Of a DNA stretch of 64,000 nt, positions 44,251 to 55,700 are shown in pieces. This stretch comes from Alphaproteobacteria bacterium (lineage in GTDB: Bacteria; Myxococcota_A; UBA796; GCA-2862545). The stretch lies in contig JACKEQ010000009.1 in NCBI GenBank assembly GCA_020632885.1, forward strand, positions 1 through 64,000, in the 5' to 3' direction. The position numbers and the translations under genes were made by a program. Position 1 is the first letter of the stretch. Each line of letters begins with the position of its first letter. The notes beneath the pieces were generated by a model. It made no database searches and was not told the DNA's origin. It saw only the letters and a program-made list of their open reading frames with translations.

Positions 44251-45953
44251 AGCCCCAGGGCCTTCAGCTTGAGACGGGTGGACCCGTGCAGGCGGGGCGC
44301 GTTCGCGGCGTAGAGCTCGCGGGCCAGCGGCAGGAGGTCGTCGCGGGCGACCATGGCGGCGTACACGGGCTCGAGGAGCTTCGTGCGCCCGACCGTGTCG
44401 AGGAAGCCGCGCAGCTGGTCCTCCAGGCCCCGCGCGCCCGTACGCACGGCCAGGGCGAGCCAGGACGCGCGCAGCTCTGCGTTCGAGAGAGCGTCGATGC
44501 CGAGCTGCCCGGCCGCCTCCCGGGCGTCCACCGAAGACGGGAGCCGCGCCAGCACCCAGAGCTTCTCGGTCGTGGTGCGGGCCTCGGTGAGGTCGCCGCC
44601 CTCGCGGGCGATCCGCTCGAGGGCCTCGAGCCGCTCGGACCGGAACGTCGGGGCGTCCGCGGGCAGACCGTCCTCCGTGGTCCAGGCATCGAGGTCCACG
44701 CCCGCGTCCGGGAGCCGCTCGCGCACGAAGTCGAGGAAGGTGGCGGTGGAGATCGACCGGAAGCGGAAGGTGGCGATGTAGTCCGCCACGAAGGCGTCGA
44801 AGCGCGGGCGTCCCACCGCACGCTCGAGGGCCGTGACGAGCAGGAAGCCCTTCTCGTAGGGCACCCGCGAGAACTCGGCGTCGGGGTCGAGGCCGGCCTG
44901 GTCGTACACGAGGGCCGTGCGGCGACCGCCGCGGGTGCGGGCCTCCATCACGGCCTCGAGCCCGAGCCGCCCGAGCACGCACTGCTGGCGGGCCTCCTCC
45001 TCGCCGTAGAGCACCTCGACGATGCGGCGCTCCGCCCACACGGTCCAGCCCTCGTTGAGCCAGAAGTCCTCGTTCGTGGCGTTGGTGACGAGGTTCCCGG
45101 TCCACGAGTGGGCGAGCTCGTGGGCCAGCACGCCCACGAGGCTCCGGTCGCCCGCGAGCAGCGTGGGGGTGAGGAAGGTCATCCGGGGGTTCTCCATGCC
45201 CCCGAGCGGGAACGACGGCGGCAGGACCACGAAGTCGTAGCGGTCCCAGGCGTAGGGCCCGAACAGCGACTCGGCGGTCTCCAGCATGGACTCCGCGTCC
45301 GCGAACTCCCACGCGGCGGCCTCGAGGGTGGCGGGCTCGGCCCAGACGCGCGTGCGCGGCCCGAGGTCGCGGGACGCGAGGTCGCCCACCGCGAAGGCCA
45401 GCAGGTAGGGCGGGATGGGCTGGGGCATCGCGAACGCGAGCCAGCCGTCGCGGGCCACGCCCGGGGCGGCCGACATCACCGCGGTGAGCCCGTCCGGCAC
45501 GCGCAGCCGGGCGTCGTAGCGGATCCGCGCCGCCGGCGTGTCCTGGAGCGGCGCGATGGACCGTGCGTGGATCGCCTGGCACTGGCTCAGCAGGAACGGC
45601 CGCGTGCCGGCCGTCTGCGCGGGATCGAGCCACATCAGGGCGCTGGCGTCGGGGGAGGTGCGCCACGTGAGCGTGACGGTCGGGGTGGCGCGCTCGAGCT
45701 GCAGGGTGAGCCGGCTGCCGAGCACGGGGTCCGCAGGGTGCAGGGTGAAGCCCACGGGCCCCGTGGCGTCGCGCACCTCGAGGATCTCCAGCCCGCGGGT
45801 GTCGAGGTCGACGGGGCCGCTGGCGGGCTCCGCGAACGTCAGGGTGCCGCGCCCCTCCAGGACCCGCGCGTCCATGCGGACGTCGAGCTCGAGATCGAGG
45901 TGGACCGTGCGGGCCTGGGTGAGATCGGCGTAGCTGTGCGGGTCGTGGCGCAT
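44247..45953 (-). CDS. M1-family aminopeptidase, leukotriene A4 hydrolase-like
   Basis: 568 residues. The family hallmarks GGMENPRMTFLTP and zinc motif HELAHSWTGNLV (HExxH) with NEGWTVWAERRI 18 residues on (the Glu ligand) are all present. An N-terminal beta saddle (LDLELDVRMDARVLEGRGTL) and a C-terminal helical part (ARGLEDQLRGFLDTVGR) complete it. Cytoplasmic or periplasmic peptide trimming from the N-terminus is expected. The ATG at 45953 follows GGAGGGCAGG. Confidence 0.85.
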   Translation of the reverse strand: MRHDPHSYADLTQARTVHLDLELDVRMDARVLEGRGTLTFAEPASGPVDLDTRGLEILEVRDATGPVGFTLHPADPVLGSRLTLQLERATPTVTLTWRTSPDASALMWLDPAQTAGTRPFLLSQCQAIHARSIAPLQDTPAARIRYDARLRVPDGLTAVMSAAPGVARDGWLAFAMPQPIPPYLLAFAVGDLASRDLGPRTRVWAEPATLEAAAWEFADAESMLETAESLFGPYAWDRYDFVVLPPSFPLGGMENPRMTFLTPTLLAGDRSLVGVLAHELAHSWTGNLVTNATNEDFWLNEGWTVWAERRIVEVLYGEEEARQQCVLGRLGLEAVMEARTRGGRRTALVYDQAGLDPDAEFSRVPYEKGFLLVTALERAVGRPRFDAFVADYIATFRFRSISTATFLDFVRERLPDAGVDLDAWTTEDGLPADAPTFRSERLEALERIAREGGDLTEARTTTEKLWVLARLPSSVDAREAAGQLGIDALSNAELRASWLALAVRTGARGLEDQLRGFLDTVGRTKLLEPVYAAMVARDDLLPLARELYAANAPRLHGSTRLKLKALGL

Positions 45954-45982
45954 CCTGCCCTCCGGCCGGTCAGATAGCGGCT

Positions 45983-46711
45983 TCAGCGACTCACGGCGAC
46001 GGGGCCGACGTCGGGATCGAGCCGCAGGTGACGCACCCCGACGAAGGCCGCGCCCATCGCGCTCTCCGGCGGGAGACCACAATACACGTGGGCCGCCACG
46101 GCCTCCCCCGCTCTCGCCAGGGTCACCGGCTGCACCCACGCCCGCTCGCCCCCGAGCGCCCAGGTCGTGGCCAGCGCGCCCATCCAGGCGGGCTCCAGGC
46201 CGTCCACGGCCACGAGGAGCCCGTCCTGCACGACCCAGACGCCCCGCGTCGTCGCCAGCGCCCCGCGGGCGTCGCCGTACCGCGACCGCGTGGACCCGTC
46301 GGCCAGCGTGAGGGTGCTCCGCCCGTCCCAGCTCGCGCCCCCAGCCGCCACGGGCTCCGAGAAGCGCGGACGCCCGGAGGCTCGCCAGCCGGGATCGGAG
46401 GCCTCGCGCGGCAGGAGTGCCCAGGCCTGCGCCGCCCGACGGTCGGCCTCCAGCGTGGACGCGAAGCGCACCGGAGCCTCCGCCACACGCTCGACCAGCC
46501 AGCGGAGCCCGTCCTCTCCCCACGCGGCCCGTACGCCCGCCTCGAGCTCGCCCGCGAGCGCCGCTGCGTGGGAGACGGAGGTGCACCGCTCGTGCCCGTA
46601 GAGCGGGTCGTACCCGGTGTGGAGGTCGACCCGCCAGGGACCCACCACCAGCCGCGCGGTGTCCGCCCGGGTCGTCCCGGTCTCGAGCATCGCGGGCGTC
46701 CAGATGATCAC
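45983..46711 (-). CDS. Hypothetical protein coupled to the gene upstream
   Basis: 242 residues, family not recognised. It contains HTGYDPLYGHERCTSVSHAA and a stretch RYGDARGALATTRGVWVVQDGLLVAVDGLE that looks beta-rich. The GTG at 46711 overlaps the stop of the next upstream gene (GTGA). Codon use is like the neighbours, so it is a real gene. No signal peptide. Confidence 0.6.
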   Translation of the reverse strand: MIIWTPAMLETGTTRADTARLVVGPWRVDLHTGYDPLYGHERCTSVSHAAALAGELEAGVRAAWGEDGLRWLVERVAEAPVRFASTLEADRRAAQAWALLPREASDPGWRASGRPRFSEPVAAGGASWDGRSTLTLADGSTRSRYGDARGALATTRGVWVVQDGLLVAVDGLEPAWMGALATTWALGGERAWVQPVTLARAGEAVAAHVYCGLPPESAMGAAFVGVRHLRLDPDVGPVAVSR

Positions 46712-47286
46712 GTCCGGTGCAGGAGGAAGTAGCTGTCGAGGCGCCGCTCGCGACCCAGCACGACGCGGTGGGCGCTGCCGATCAGCACGCCGTCCCCCAC
46801 CACGCGCAGGTAGTCGCGGGTGTGGTGGTACACGAAGAAGGACAGCCCGCGACCGTTGCCCCGGACCTCCGGCCACCCCGGACACGGCGGTGCGGCAGGG
46901 ACCTGGAAGTAGTCCACCAGCCACGCGGCGCGGGCGCTCTCCTCCGCTCCCGTGGGGCGCGCCAGGAAGTAGCCCGGCCCGAGGAAGCGACGCGTGCGGC
47001 CCTCGTTGTAGCCCCAGATCCGATCGCCCTCGCGCACGAAGCGCTTCTCGAAGTCCCGGAAGAGCGGCAGGCTGTTCTTGCCGCGGTGCACGACGGGCTG
47101 GTCACCTTCCACCAGATCGCCCGCCTCCACGGGCCTGGAGGCCTCCGCCTTGAGCCAGAGCGTGCGCTGGTGACGCTTCTGGAGGGCCGCCAGAGACGCC
47201 CACCGGGCGTCGGGCGCCAGGTTCGCGAGGTGGGCCGCGATGTCCGCGATCGTGCCGGAGCTCTCGATGTGGGCTGCGAGGTCCAC
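46708..47286 (-). CDS. Hypothetical protein
   Basis: 192 residues, not recognised. Basic and aromatic blocks (NSLPLFRDFEKRFVREGDRIWGYNEG, quoted by its ends: NSLPLF and IWGYNEG) and GPGYFLARP, LSFFVYHHTRDY, VLIGSAHRVVLG suggest a compact beta-rich fold. AGGAGG lies before the GTG. It is the first gene of a two-gene unit, divergent from the esterase at 47356. Confidence 0.55.
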   Translation of the reverse strand: MDLAAHIESSGTIADIAAHLANLAPDARWASLAALQKRHQRTLWLKAEASRPVEAGDLVEGDQPVVHRGKNSLPLFRDFEKRFVREGDRIWGYNEGRTRRFLGPGYFLARPTGAEESARAAWLVDYFQVPAAPPCPGWPEVRGNGRGLSFFVYHHTRDYLRVVGDGVLIGSAHRVVLGRERRLDSYFLLHRT

Positions 47287-47355
47287 GCGTCCTCCTGGGT
47301 CTCTTCTACCCGCCTCGACACGGGTGTGATAGCCGCCGCGCTCCTGGAGGTCATC

Positions 47356-48093
47356 ATGGTCGGAAAGCACGAGATGCTCGAGGGCGGCCCGATGGGTCGC
47401 AAGGTCCACATGTGGAGCTTCGGCCACTACGGCCAGCCCGTCATCGCGTTCCCCAGCGCCGCTGGCTTCGCCCACGAGTGGAAGTCGCAGGGGATGGTGG
47501 ACGTGCTCGCGGACCTCATCGGCCGCGGGAAGATCAAGCTCTACTGTCCCGAGAGCAACGTCGCAGAGGCGTGGACCCGCAAGGAGACCGACCCCGAGTG
47601 GCGGATGCAGCGGCACGCCGTCTACGAGCAGTGGGTCATGGAGCACCTGGTGCCCCACATCCGCAGGGACTGCCACAGCCCGAACATCCCGATCGCCGTC
47701 ACGGGCGCGTCCCTCGGCGGCATGTACGCCGCGCTGTTCGCGCTGAAGCACCCCGAGACCTTCCAGTGGGCGCTGTGCATGTCGGGTCGCTACCAGGCCC
47801 GCGCGCTCACCGAGGGCTACGACTCCCCCAGCGTGTACTTCAACAACCCGCTGGCCTTCGTGCCCAACCTCCAGGGCCCGGCCCTCGAGCGCACCCGGAA
47901 CACCTTCCTCACGCTCGTGTGCGGCCAGGGGGCCTACGAGGAGGGCTGCATCGAGGAGACCCAGGCGCTCGCGCACGTCTGCCGGATGAAGAACATCCCT
48001 CACCGCGAGGACATCTGGGGCAAGGAGGTCCGGCACGACTGGGATTGGTGGAAGCGCCAGGCGCGCATGCACCTGTCCTACCGGTTCGGCTGA
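47356..48093 (+). CDS. Esterase D-like alpha/beta hydrolase
   Basis: 245 residues. The nucleophile elbow is GASLGG, preceded by IPIAVT. KVHMWSFGHYGQPVIAFPSA and LYCPESNVAEAW are near the oxyanion region, and the His is probably in DIWGKEVRHDWDWW. Family esterases remove acyl groups from small alcohols; a starch-esterase or S-formylglutathione-type substrate cannot be decided. GGAGG precedes the ATG. Confidence 0.75.
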   Translation: MVGKHEMLEGGPMGRKVHMWSFGHYGQPVIAFPSAAGFAHEWKSQGMVDVLADLIGRGKIKLYCPESNVAEAWTRKETDPEWRMQRHAVYEQWVMEHLVPHIRRDCHSPNIPIAVTGASLGGMYAALFALKHPETFQWALCMSGRYQARALTEGYDSPSVYFNNPLAFVPNLQGPALERTRNTFLTLVCGQGAYEEGCIEETQALAHVCRMKNIPHREDIWGKEVRHDWDWWKRQARMHLSYRFG

Positions 48094-48103
48094 GCCCCGG
48101 GCC

Positions 48104-49903
<1,800 letters not shown>

Positions 49904-49907
49904 GGGC

Positions 49908-50753
49908 TCAGAAGCGCCCGGAGACGAGGAAGGCCGTGGTGCCCGAGCCCACTGCGACGGCGCCCAGCACGCCGCTCGTGATCACCAGGCTGTTCGCGGT
50001 CTTCTGCTTGCCCGCGAGCACCGAGGGGTCCGTGGCGCCGTTGAAGGAGCCCTTGGTGGCCAGCGCGCCCCCGTAGAGGCCGGCCGCCACGACCGCCGCA
50101 CCGACCGCACCGAAGAGGAGGGGCTTGGACGGACCCGCGCCGGCCTCCTTGGGCGGGCGGGGCTCGTTGGTGGCCGGGCCCTCGAGCTCGTAGGACGGGA
50201 GATCGGTGTCCGGCCCGACCAGGACGGTCTGGGTGACGGCACCCCGCCCGTCGAGGAGCTGGAAGATCACGGGGAGCGGACGGGCCCGGTTGAGCGAGCG
50301 CGACCCGTTGAGACGGATGCTCCCGGACTTCGGGTTCGTGGCCATCTCCATGGGCCCGAGCTGGGGGTCGACGGCCGTGTAGTCGTCGCGGATGGGGTTC
50401 CCCTCGGGCACGAGGTCGGTGGGGAACGTGTAGTCCGGCTCGACCGACCGGGCGGCGGCGAAGCTCTTCTGGGCCGCCGGGCTGTTCCGGGACAGGAAGA
50501 GCTGGATGCCCATCACGCGGTGGTACTCCGCGGCGGACGGCCGGGAGATGGGCTCGTCGAGGCACACGAGGATGGCGGAGGCCTCCTCGGCGGCCTTGTT
50601 GAACGCGTCGATCTCCAGCTTCCCGAAGGCTGCCGTGGCGTCCTCGAGGGCCACCACGAGGTCGTTGTTGGACCGGGGCTCCGGGCAGGCGGCGCCCGCC
50701 ACGGCCGGCAGCAGGGCGAGCAGCAGGGCACCGAGGGCTCTCGTCATCGTCAT
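49908..50753 (-). CDS. Secreted tail-anchored protein paired with the Ser/Thr kinase
   Basis: 281 residues. The signal peptide MTMTRALGALLLALLPAVAGA is followed by a helical region with TPR-like character and an Asn/Asp pattern, then a C-terminal membrane helix (LLFGAVGAAVVAAGLYGGAL) and a second hydrophobic stretch. ATG 50753 was chosen because the signal peptide begins there. Its position in front of the kinase, with four bases between, suggests a partner or substrate. Confidence 0.55.
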   Translation of the reverse strand: MTMTRALGALLLALLPAVAGAACPEPRSNNDLVVALEDATAAFGKLEIDAFNKAAEEASAILVCLDEPISRPSAAEYHRVMGIQLFLSRNSPAAQKSFAAARSVEPDYTFPTDLVPEGNPIRDDYTAVDPQLGPMEMATNPKSGSIRLNGSRSLNRARPLPVIFQLLDGRGAVTQTVLVGPDTDLPSYELEGPATNEPRPPKEAGAGPSKPLLFGAVGAAVVAAGLYGGALATKGSFNGATDPSVLAGKQKTANSLVITSGVLGAVAVGSGTTAFLVSGRF

Positions 50754-50774
50754 CGGGAAGCGTCTCCGTGCCGC

Positions 50775-50780
50775 AGGGTA
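50775..50780 (-). promoter_or_regulatory. Putative -10 hexamer TACCCT (minus strand)
   Basis: On the minus strand GCTACCCT lies 21 bases before the ATG at 50753. It would drive the tail-anchored protein and kinase genes. Confidence 0.35.
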
Positions 50781-50809
50781 GCGCGAAAACGGAGGCGGGT
50801 CGACGGACG

Positions 50810-51226
50810 TCAGCGGCGGATCACCGGCCCGAGCACGCCGATCTGGTCGGAACCGAGGGCCTCCGCACGGTCGAGGGCCGCACGGGCCTCCTCGTGGCGG
50901 GCCAGCTCGTGGAGGCAGACCGCGAGGTGCTCGTGAGGGACGGGGCTCTGCGGTGCGAGCTCGGCGGCGCGCCGCAGGTGGGGGAGCGCGTCCTCCCAGC
51001 GCCCCTCGCTGCGGAGGAGCTCTCCGATGGCGAGACGGGCGAGCAGGTCGTCGGGGTCGCGGGTGATCGCGGCCTCGTAGGCGGCCAGCGCTCCCGGCCT
51101 GTCGCCCTCCATGCGCAGCCGGTGGGCGGCCTGGACGTCGGAGGCGATCGCCTGGCGGGCCTGGATCGGCGCGGAGCGGGCGGGATCGGGCGTGGGTGTC
51201 GAGCAGGCGAGGAACAGCAGGATCAC
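50810..51226 (-). CDS. Small TPR lipoprotein
   Basis: 138 residues. The GTG gives MILLFLACS, a lipobox. The rest shows three TPR-like helix pairs (PGALAAYEAAITRDPDD, EDALPHLRRAAELAPQS, EEARAALDRAEALGS). It is likely a lipid-anchored assembly helper like BamD or PilF-type proteins. The GTG overlaps the oxidoreductase stop (GTGA). It ends 57 bases before the gene at 50753. Confidence 0.65.
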   Translation of the reverse strand: MILLFLACSTPTPDPARSAPIQARQAIASDVQAAHRLRMEGDRPGALAAYEAAITRDPDDLLARLAIGELLRSEGRWEDALPHLRRAAELAPQSPVPHEHLAVCLHELARHEEARAALDRAEALGSDQIGVLGPVIRR

Positions 51227-52677
51227 GGGCTTCCCCAGGCGGATGGGCTGCGGGCGTCGAGGGACCCGAGACGTCCGAGGATCGAACCCGCGGCATGGTA
51301 GCCGCACATGCCGTGCACCCCGCCGCCCGGCGGGGTCGACGCCGATCCGATGAACAGGCGCGGAGACGGCGTGCTGTACGGGTCGAGACGGGCCACCGGC
51401 CGCGTGAAGAGCTGCGCGGCATCCGCGACGCCGCCGGTCACCGCCCCGCCGACGTAGTTCGCGTCGTAGGCATGAAAGTCGGCGGGCGTCGTGACGTGGC
51501 GCGCCAGGATCAGGTCGCGGAACCCCGGGGCCGCTCGCTCCACCTGGGCCTCGATCAGGTCCGTGGCGTCGCGGGTGGACCCATGGGGCACGTGGATGTA
51601 CGCGTAGCCCGTGTGCTTCCCGGCCGGCGCCCGCGTGGGGTCGATCGCGCTCTGCTGCACGAGCAGCACGTAGGGGTCCTCGGTGTGGCGACCGGCGAAC
51701 ACCGCCCGCTCGTGGGCCGCGATGGACTCCAGCGTGCCGCCGAGGTGCACGGTCACCGCGCGGCCGACGGACGGATCGGCCCACGGAATGGGCCCGTCGA
51801 GGGCCCAGTCGAGCTTGAAGGCGCCCGGGCCGTACCGGAAGCGCCGCAGGGCGGCCGTGTAGCGCTCGGGCAGCCATGGCCCCCCGAGGGAGGCGAGCTG
51901 GTCGGGCGAGGTGTCGAAGAGCACGGCACGGCAGGGCGGGAGGTCGCGGAGGTCCGTGACGCGCTGCCCGCAGAGCACCTCGCCCCCACGGGCCTCCAGC
52001 AGCCGGACCATGGCGCGCGCCAGCTGGCCGGTGCCGCCCTCCACCACGGGCCAGGGCGAGCGGTGGGCGGCCACGAGGAAGACGAGCGCCATGGCTGCGG
52101 TGAGGGGGTTCTCGAGCGGCTGGGTCGCGTGGGCCGCGCATCCCGCCACCAGCGCCCGGGCCGGATCGTCGCGGAACCTGCGGGCCAGCCCCACGGCCGA
52201 ACGCCATGCGACCGTCCCGAACCGGGCCATCACGAGCGGGCTCCTCGGGAGACCCAGGGGGGCGAGCGCACCCTCGAACAGCGCCTCGCCGTCGCGCACG
52301 AGGGGATCGAGGAGGCTGCGGTACGCCGCCCCGTCCACACCGAGCCCGGCGGCCGTCGCGTCCACCGATCCGCCGAGGAGCGCGGCCGGACGGCCCGGCA
52401 GCGGGTGGGCCACGGAGATCTCGGGGAACACCCAGCGCAGCCCGTGGTCCGCGAGCGGCAGGGTGCGCAGGTACGGCGAGAGCACGCCCATCGGATGGCA
52501 CGCCGAGCACACGTCGTGCACGAAGCCCTCGAGGGTGAGCTGCGCCGAACGCATCCCCCCACCGGGGGTGGCGGACGCCTCGAGCACGCGCACGGAGACC
52601 CCGGCAGAAGCAAGCCGGAGAGCGGCGGCGAGCCCGTTCGGGCCGGATCCGATGACGACGACGTCGACCGGTTGCAT
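51223..52677 (-). CDS. FAD-dependent oxidoreductase, phytoene-desaturase-like
   Basis: 484 residues. The dinucleotide-binding motif VVVIGSGPNGLAAALRLASAG is followed by VLEASATPGGGMRS. GGTGQLARAMVRLLEARGGEV and the C-terminal PPGGGVHGMCGYHAAGSI match CrtI/RetSat-type NAD(P)/FAD oxidoreductases. A carotenoid or other hydrophobic alkene is the likely substrate, but no carotenoid genes are nearby. The ATG follows AGGAGGGG. Confidence 0.75.
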   Translation of the reverse strand: MQPVDVVVIGSGPNGLAAALRLASAGVSVRVLEASATPGGGMRSAQLTLEGFVHDVCSACHPMGVLSPYLRTLPLADHGLRWVFPEISVAHPLPGRPAALLGGSVDATAAGLGVDGAAYRSLLDPLVRDGEALFEGALAPLGLPRSPLVMARFGTVAWRSAVGLARRFRDDPARALVAGCAAHATQPLENPLTAAMALVFLVAAHRSPWPVVEGGTGQLARAMVRLLEARGGEVLCGQRVTDLRDLPPCRAVLFDTSPDQLASLGGPWLPERYTAALRRFRYGPGAFKLDWALDGPIPWADPSVGRAVTVHLGGTLESIAAHERAVFAGRHTEDPYVLLVQQSAIDPTRAPAGKHTGYAYIHVPHGSTRDATDLIEAQVERAAPGFRDLILARHVTTPADFHAYDANYVGGAVTGGVADAAQLFTRPVARLDPYSTPSPRLFIGSASTPPGGGVHGMCGYHAAGSILGRLGSLDARSPSAWGSP

Positions 52678-52730
52678 GGTGCCCCTCCTACCCCGGAAGC
52701 CGGCGTCCCGCAGGTCTGCGCGCGAGCGGT

Positions 52731-52736
52731 TAAGCT
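52731..52736 (+). promoter_or_regulatory. Putative -10 hexamer TAAGCT
   Basis: GTTAAGCT lies 20 bases before the ATG at 52757, with GGAGGAAGG between. Confidence 0.35.
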
Positions 52737-52756
52737 CCCCCGCCCACGGAGGAAGG

Positions 52757-55700
52757 ATGCCCAGGAAACCGATCGTGCTCTGCGTCGCGGCGCTGCTGGC
52801 GGCCTGCAAGCCCCCTACGCCCACGGAGGAGCCCGATCCCTCCTACCGGTTCACGCGCACCGAGCAGCTCGAGGACGTCGTGGCCCTGGCCTCCGGCACG
52901 GGTGGCCATCTCTGGCTCGCTCTGGGCGACGACTTCGCCCTGCGCGAGTCGCCCGAGGAGGCGTTCACCTTCGTGAGCCGCGGCGACCTCCCCCCCGGTC
53001 ACGTCACCTTCCTCGGCACGATCGACGGCTCCCGCGAGTGGCTCTTCGCCCACGTGCACGGGCAGGGCTTCTTCCGGAACTGGGCCGGCTCGGGCACCTG
53101 GGACCGCGTGAACGGCCTGCAGTCGCCGCTCCTCGAGGTCATCCGGCCCGGCCTCAAGCCCATCCCCACGGGCATGACGACCTCCGCGTCGGACGGCGTC
53201 ACCTGGCTCTCCGCCATCGGCGGGCTCTACTACACGAGCGACGAGGGGGTCACCTGGGACCGCGCGGACACGAGCAGCGCGGGCGACACGAACATCGTGT
53301 TCACCGACGTGGACGCCCGCGACGGGCGGGTCGTGTCCGTCGCGATGCTGCCGTCGGGCCTGATCCCCGAGCAGTTCACCGGCCTGATCGACGGGCGGGT
53401 CTACCTCTCCGACAACAGCGGGCTCACGTGGTCCACGCCCGACGAGGCCTTCCCGTCCGACCATCCCACCTCGGTGGCGGTGGGTGACGACGGCACGATC
53501 TACGTCGGCACCATGGACCAGGGCGTGGTGCGGGGCTCGGGCGACGGTGCGTGGACGCCGCTGTTCGGGCCCTCGGACGTCATCGACGTCGAGTGGGTGG
53601 ACGGCGGGCTCTCGGTGGCCTCCGCCACCCGTGGCCTCTGGCGCTTCGACGGTGAGCTCGCGACGGCCGTGGGCACGGGTGCAGCCGTGGGCGTGGCGGG
53701 CGGCGTGGGCGTGCTCCGCAGCGGTGAGGTGTTCGGGCTCGAGGAGGGTCTGGGCGACAGCCCGCCGTCCGCCGAGAACGGCACCGTCTACGTGGCCCTG
53801 TCCTTCTTCGGCAACTTCTACCACTCCACGCGCGGCGACACCCCCACCGAGGACGGCTTCGGGCAGGACATCCGGGTGATGACCGCGGTGCTGGACTGGC
53901 TCGACGAGCGTCCGGACGTCCGCGCGGACTGGGTCTTCGAGAACGCCCGCACCACCCACGAGCGCATGCCCGAGCACGCACCGCAGCTCCTGGAGCGCAT
54001 CCGCACGCGCATCTCGAGCGGCCGCGACGACGTGCGTCTCATGAGCTCCACGGCGGCCCCCATGGCCAGCCTGACCCGCGTGGAGTTCGACCAGGCCCTC
54101 GACCGCGCCAAGGACCTCACGAGCCTCGACGTGGGCACCTGGGTGCCCGGCGTGCAGCCCGCGGACTCCATGATCTCGCCGGACCACCTCTCCTGGTACA
54201 CCCAGGCGGGCATGGAGTGGACCACGCTCTACTACGGTGCCAACGGCTTCACCGGGCCCCGCAACGTCATCCCGCTCGAGGGCGCCCAGGCCCACAACCC
54301 GTTCAACCTCTACGACCCCGCCACGGGCGGCACGCTCACGGCGATGCCCGTGTACCACCACGGCGACCTGCTCGATCACGGCGGCCTGCGGGGGTGGGTC
54401 AAGCAGCTGAACGCCAACCACCCCGGCGACACGCTGCTCGTCCTGCACTTCGACGCGGACGCCGAGAGCTGGGAGAACTTCGACCGCGAGCTCGACGCCA
54501 TCGCGGACCTGCCCTTCGTCCGCTACACCACGCTGAACGACTACCTCACCACGCACGACCCCGGCGCCACGCACCCGCTGCCGGGCGACGTCGCGAACGG
54601 CGTGGGCGACGGCTTCTCCTCCTGGTCCGAGAAGGTGTTGAACCACCGCGTCTGGACGGCCATCGAGCAGTCCCGCCAGCTCACCGAGGCCGCCGAGCTC
54701 GTGGCACCCGCGGACGGCGCGGTGGGGGCGGCCGTGCGCACCGCGCTGGACGCCCGGCTCGATGCCCTGGCCGTGAACAACTTCGGTCTCACGCAGCCCA
54801 ACCTGCACCCCCAGCGCGTCACCGCCGCCGAAGCCTACGCCGCCGAGGCCCTCGAGCAGGCCCGCATCGCCTACGGCGCGGCCATCGACACCCAGGCGCC
54901 CCTGGGTGCCCAGCAGCTCGAGGTGCTCCACTCGGGCGTGGGTGGCGGGGCAGCCGTGACGGTGCCGTTCAACCTCCGGATGCCGCCGGGCTCCTGGGAG
55001 GGCGAGGCCGGTCTCGTGATCGAGCGCGGCAACACCCTGCTCCCGATCCGCGCGCAGTTCCTCGGCGACCTCGGGGGCTACGACGTCGTCCGGGTCGACG
55101 CCACCGTCGTCCTGGCGCCCGAGAGCCGCACCATCCTGGACTGGGCGTACGACCCCGGCGAGATCCGCCACGCGCGCGGCCAGCTCACGCCCGCGGACAT
55201 CCCGAGCCAGTTCCTGCTCCAGGCGCCCTTCATGGAGTGCGCGTCGGGCCGGGTGGTCGGCACGGGCGGCACCATCGCCACCACGATCGGCGAGTGGGGC
55301 CTCGAGAACGCGCGCATCGAGGAGTGGCAGCTGCCCTCCTGCCAGGCCCAGGCCACGCGCTCCACGATCCGTCGCGTCATCCGCAAGCGCGACGAGCTGC
55401 CCGGAGCGATCGTCGAGGTCACCGGCACCATCGACCAGGCGGCCGACGCGGGTGGGCTGATGTCCATCGTGCTCGCACCCGTCACCTGCCCGAGCGGCAT
55501 CGAGGCCATCACCTGGCGCTCGTACGGCGACACCGTGCGCACGGTGGCCGTCCCGGACCTCGTGGAGGCGTGGAACCCCGTCTCGGCGAACGGCTGGGTG
55601 AGCGCCACCTGTGGTGACGGATCCACCGTGCAGATCGCCATCGACCAGACCGTGTCGTCCTCGATGGGCATGCTCTCCCTGCGCAACCAGGACGGCGAGG

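Noticed and set aside
51280..51305. tRNA-like T-arm (GGTTCGATCC) on the minus strand
   Set aside because: It lies inside the oxidoreductase gene and no anticodon or acceptor stem can be built around it.
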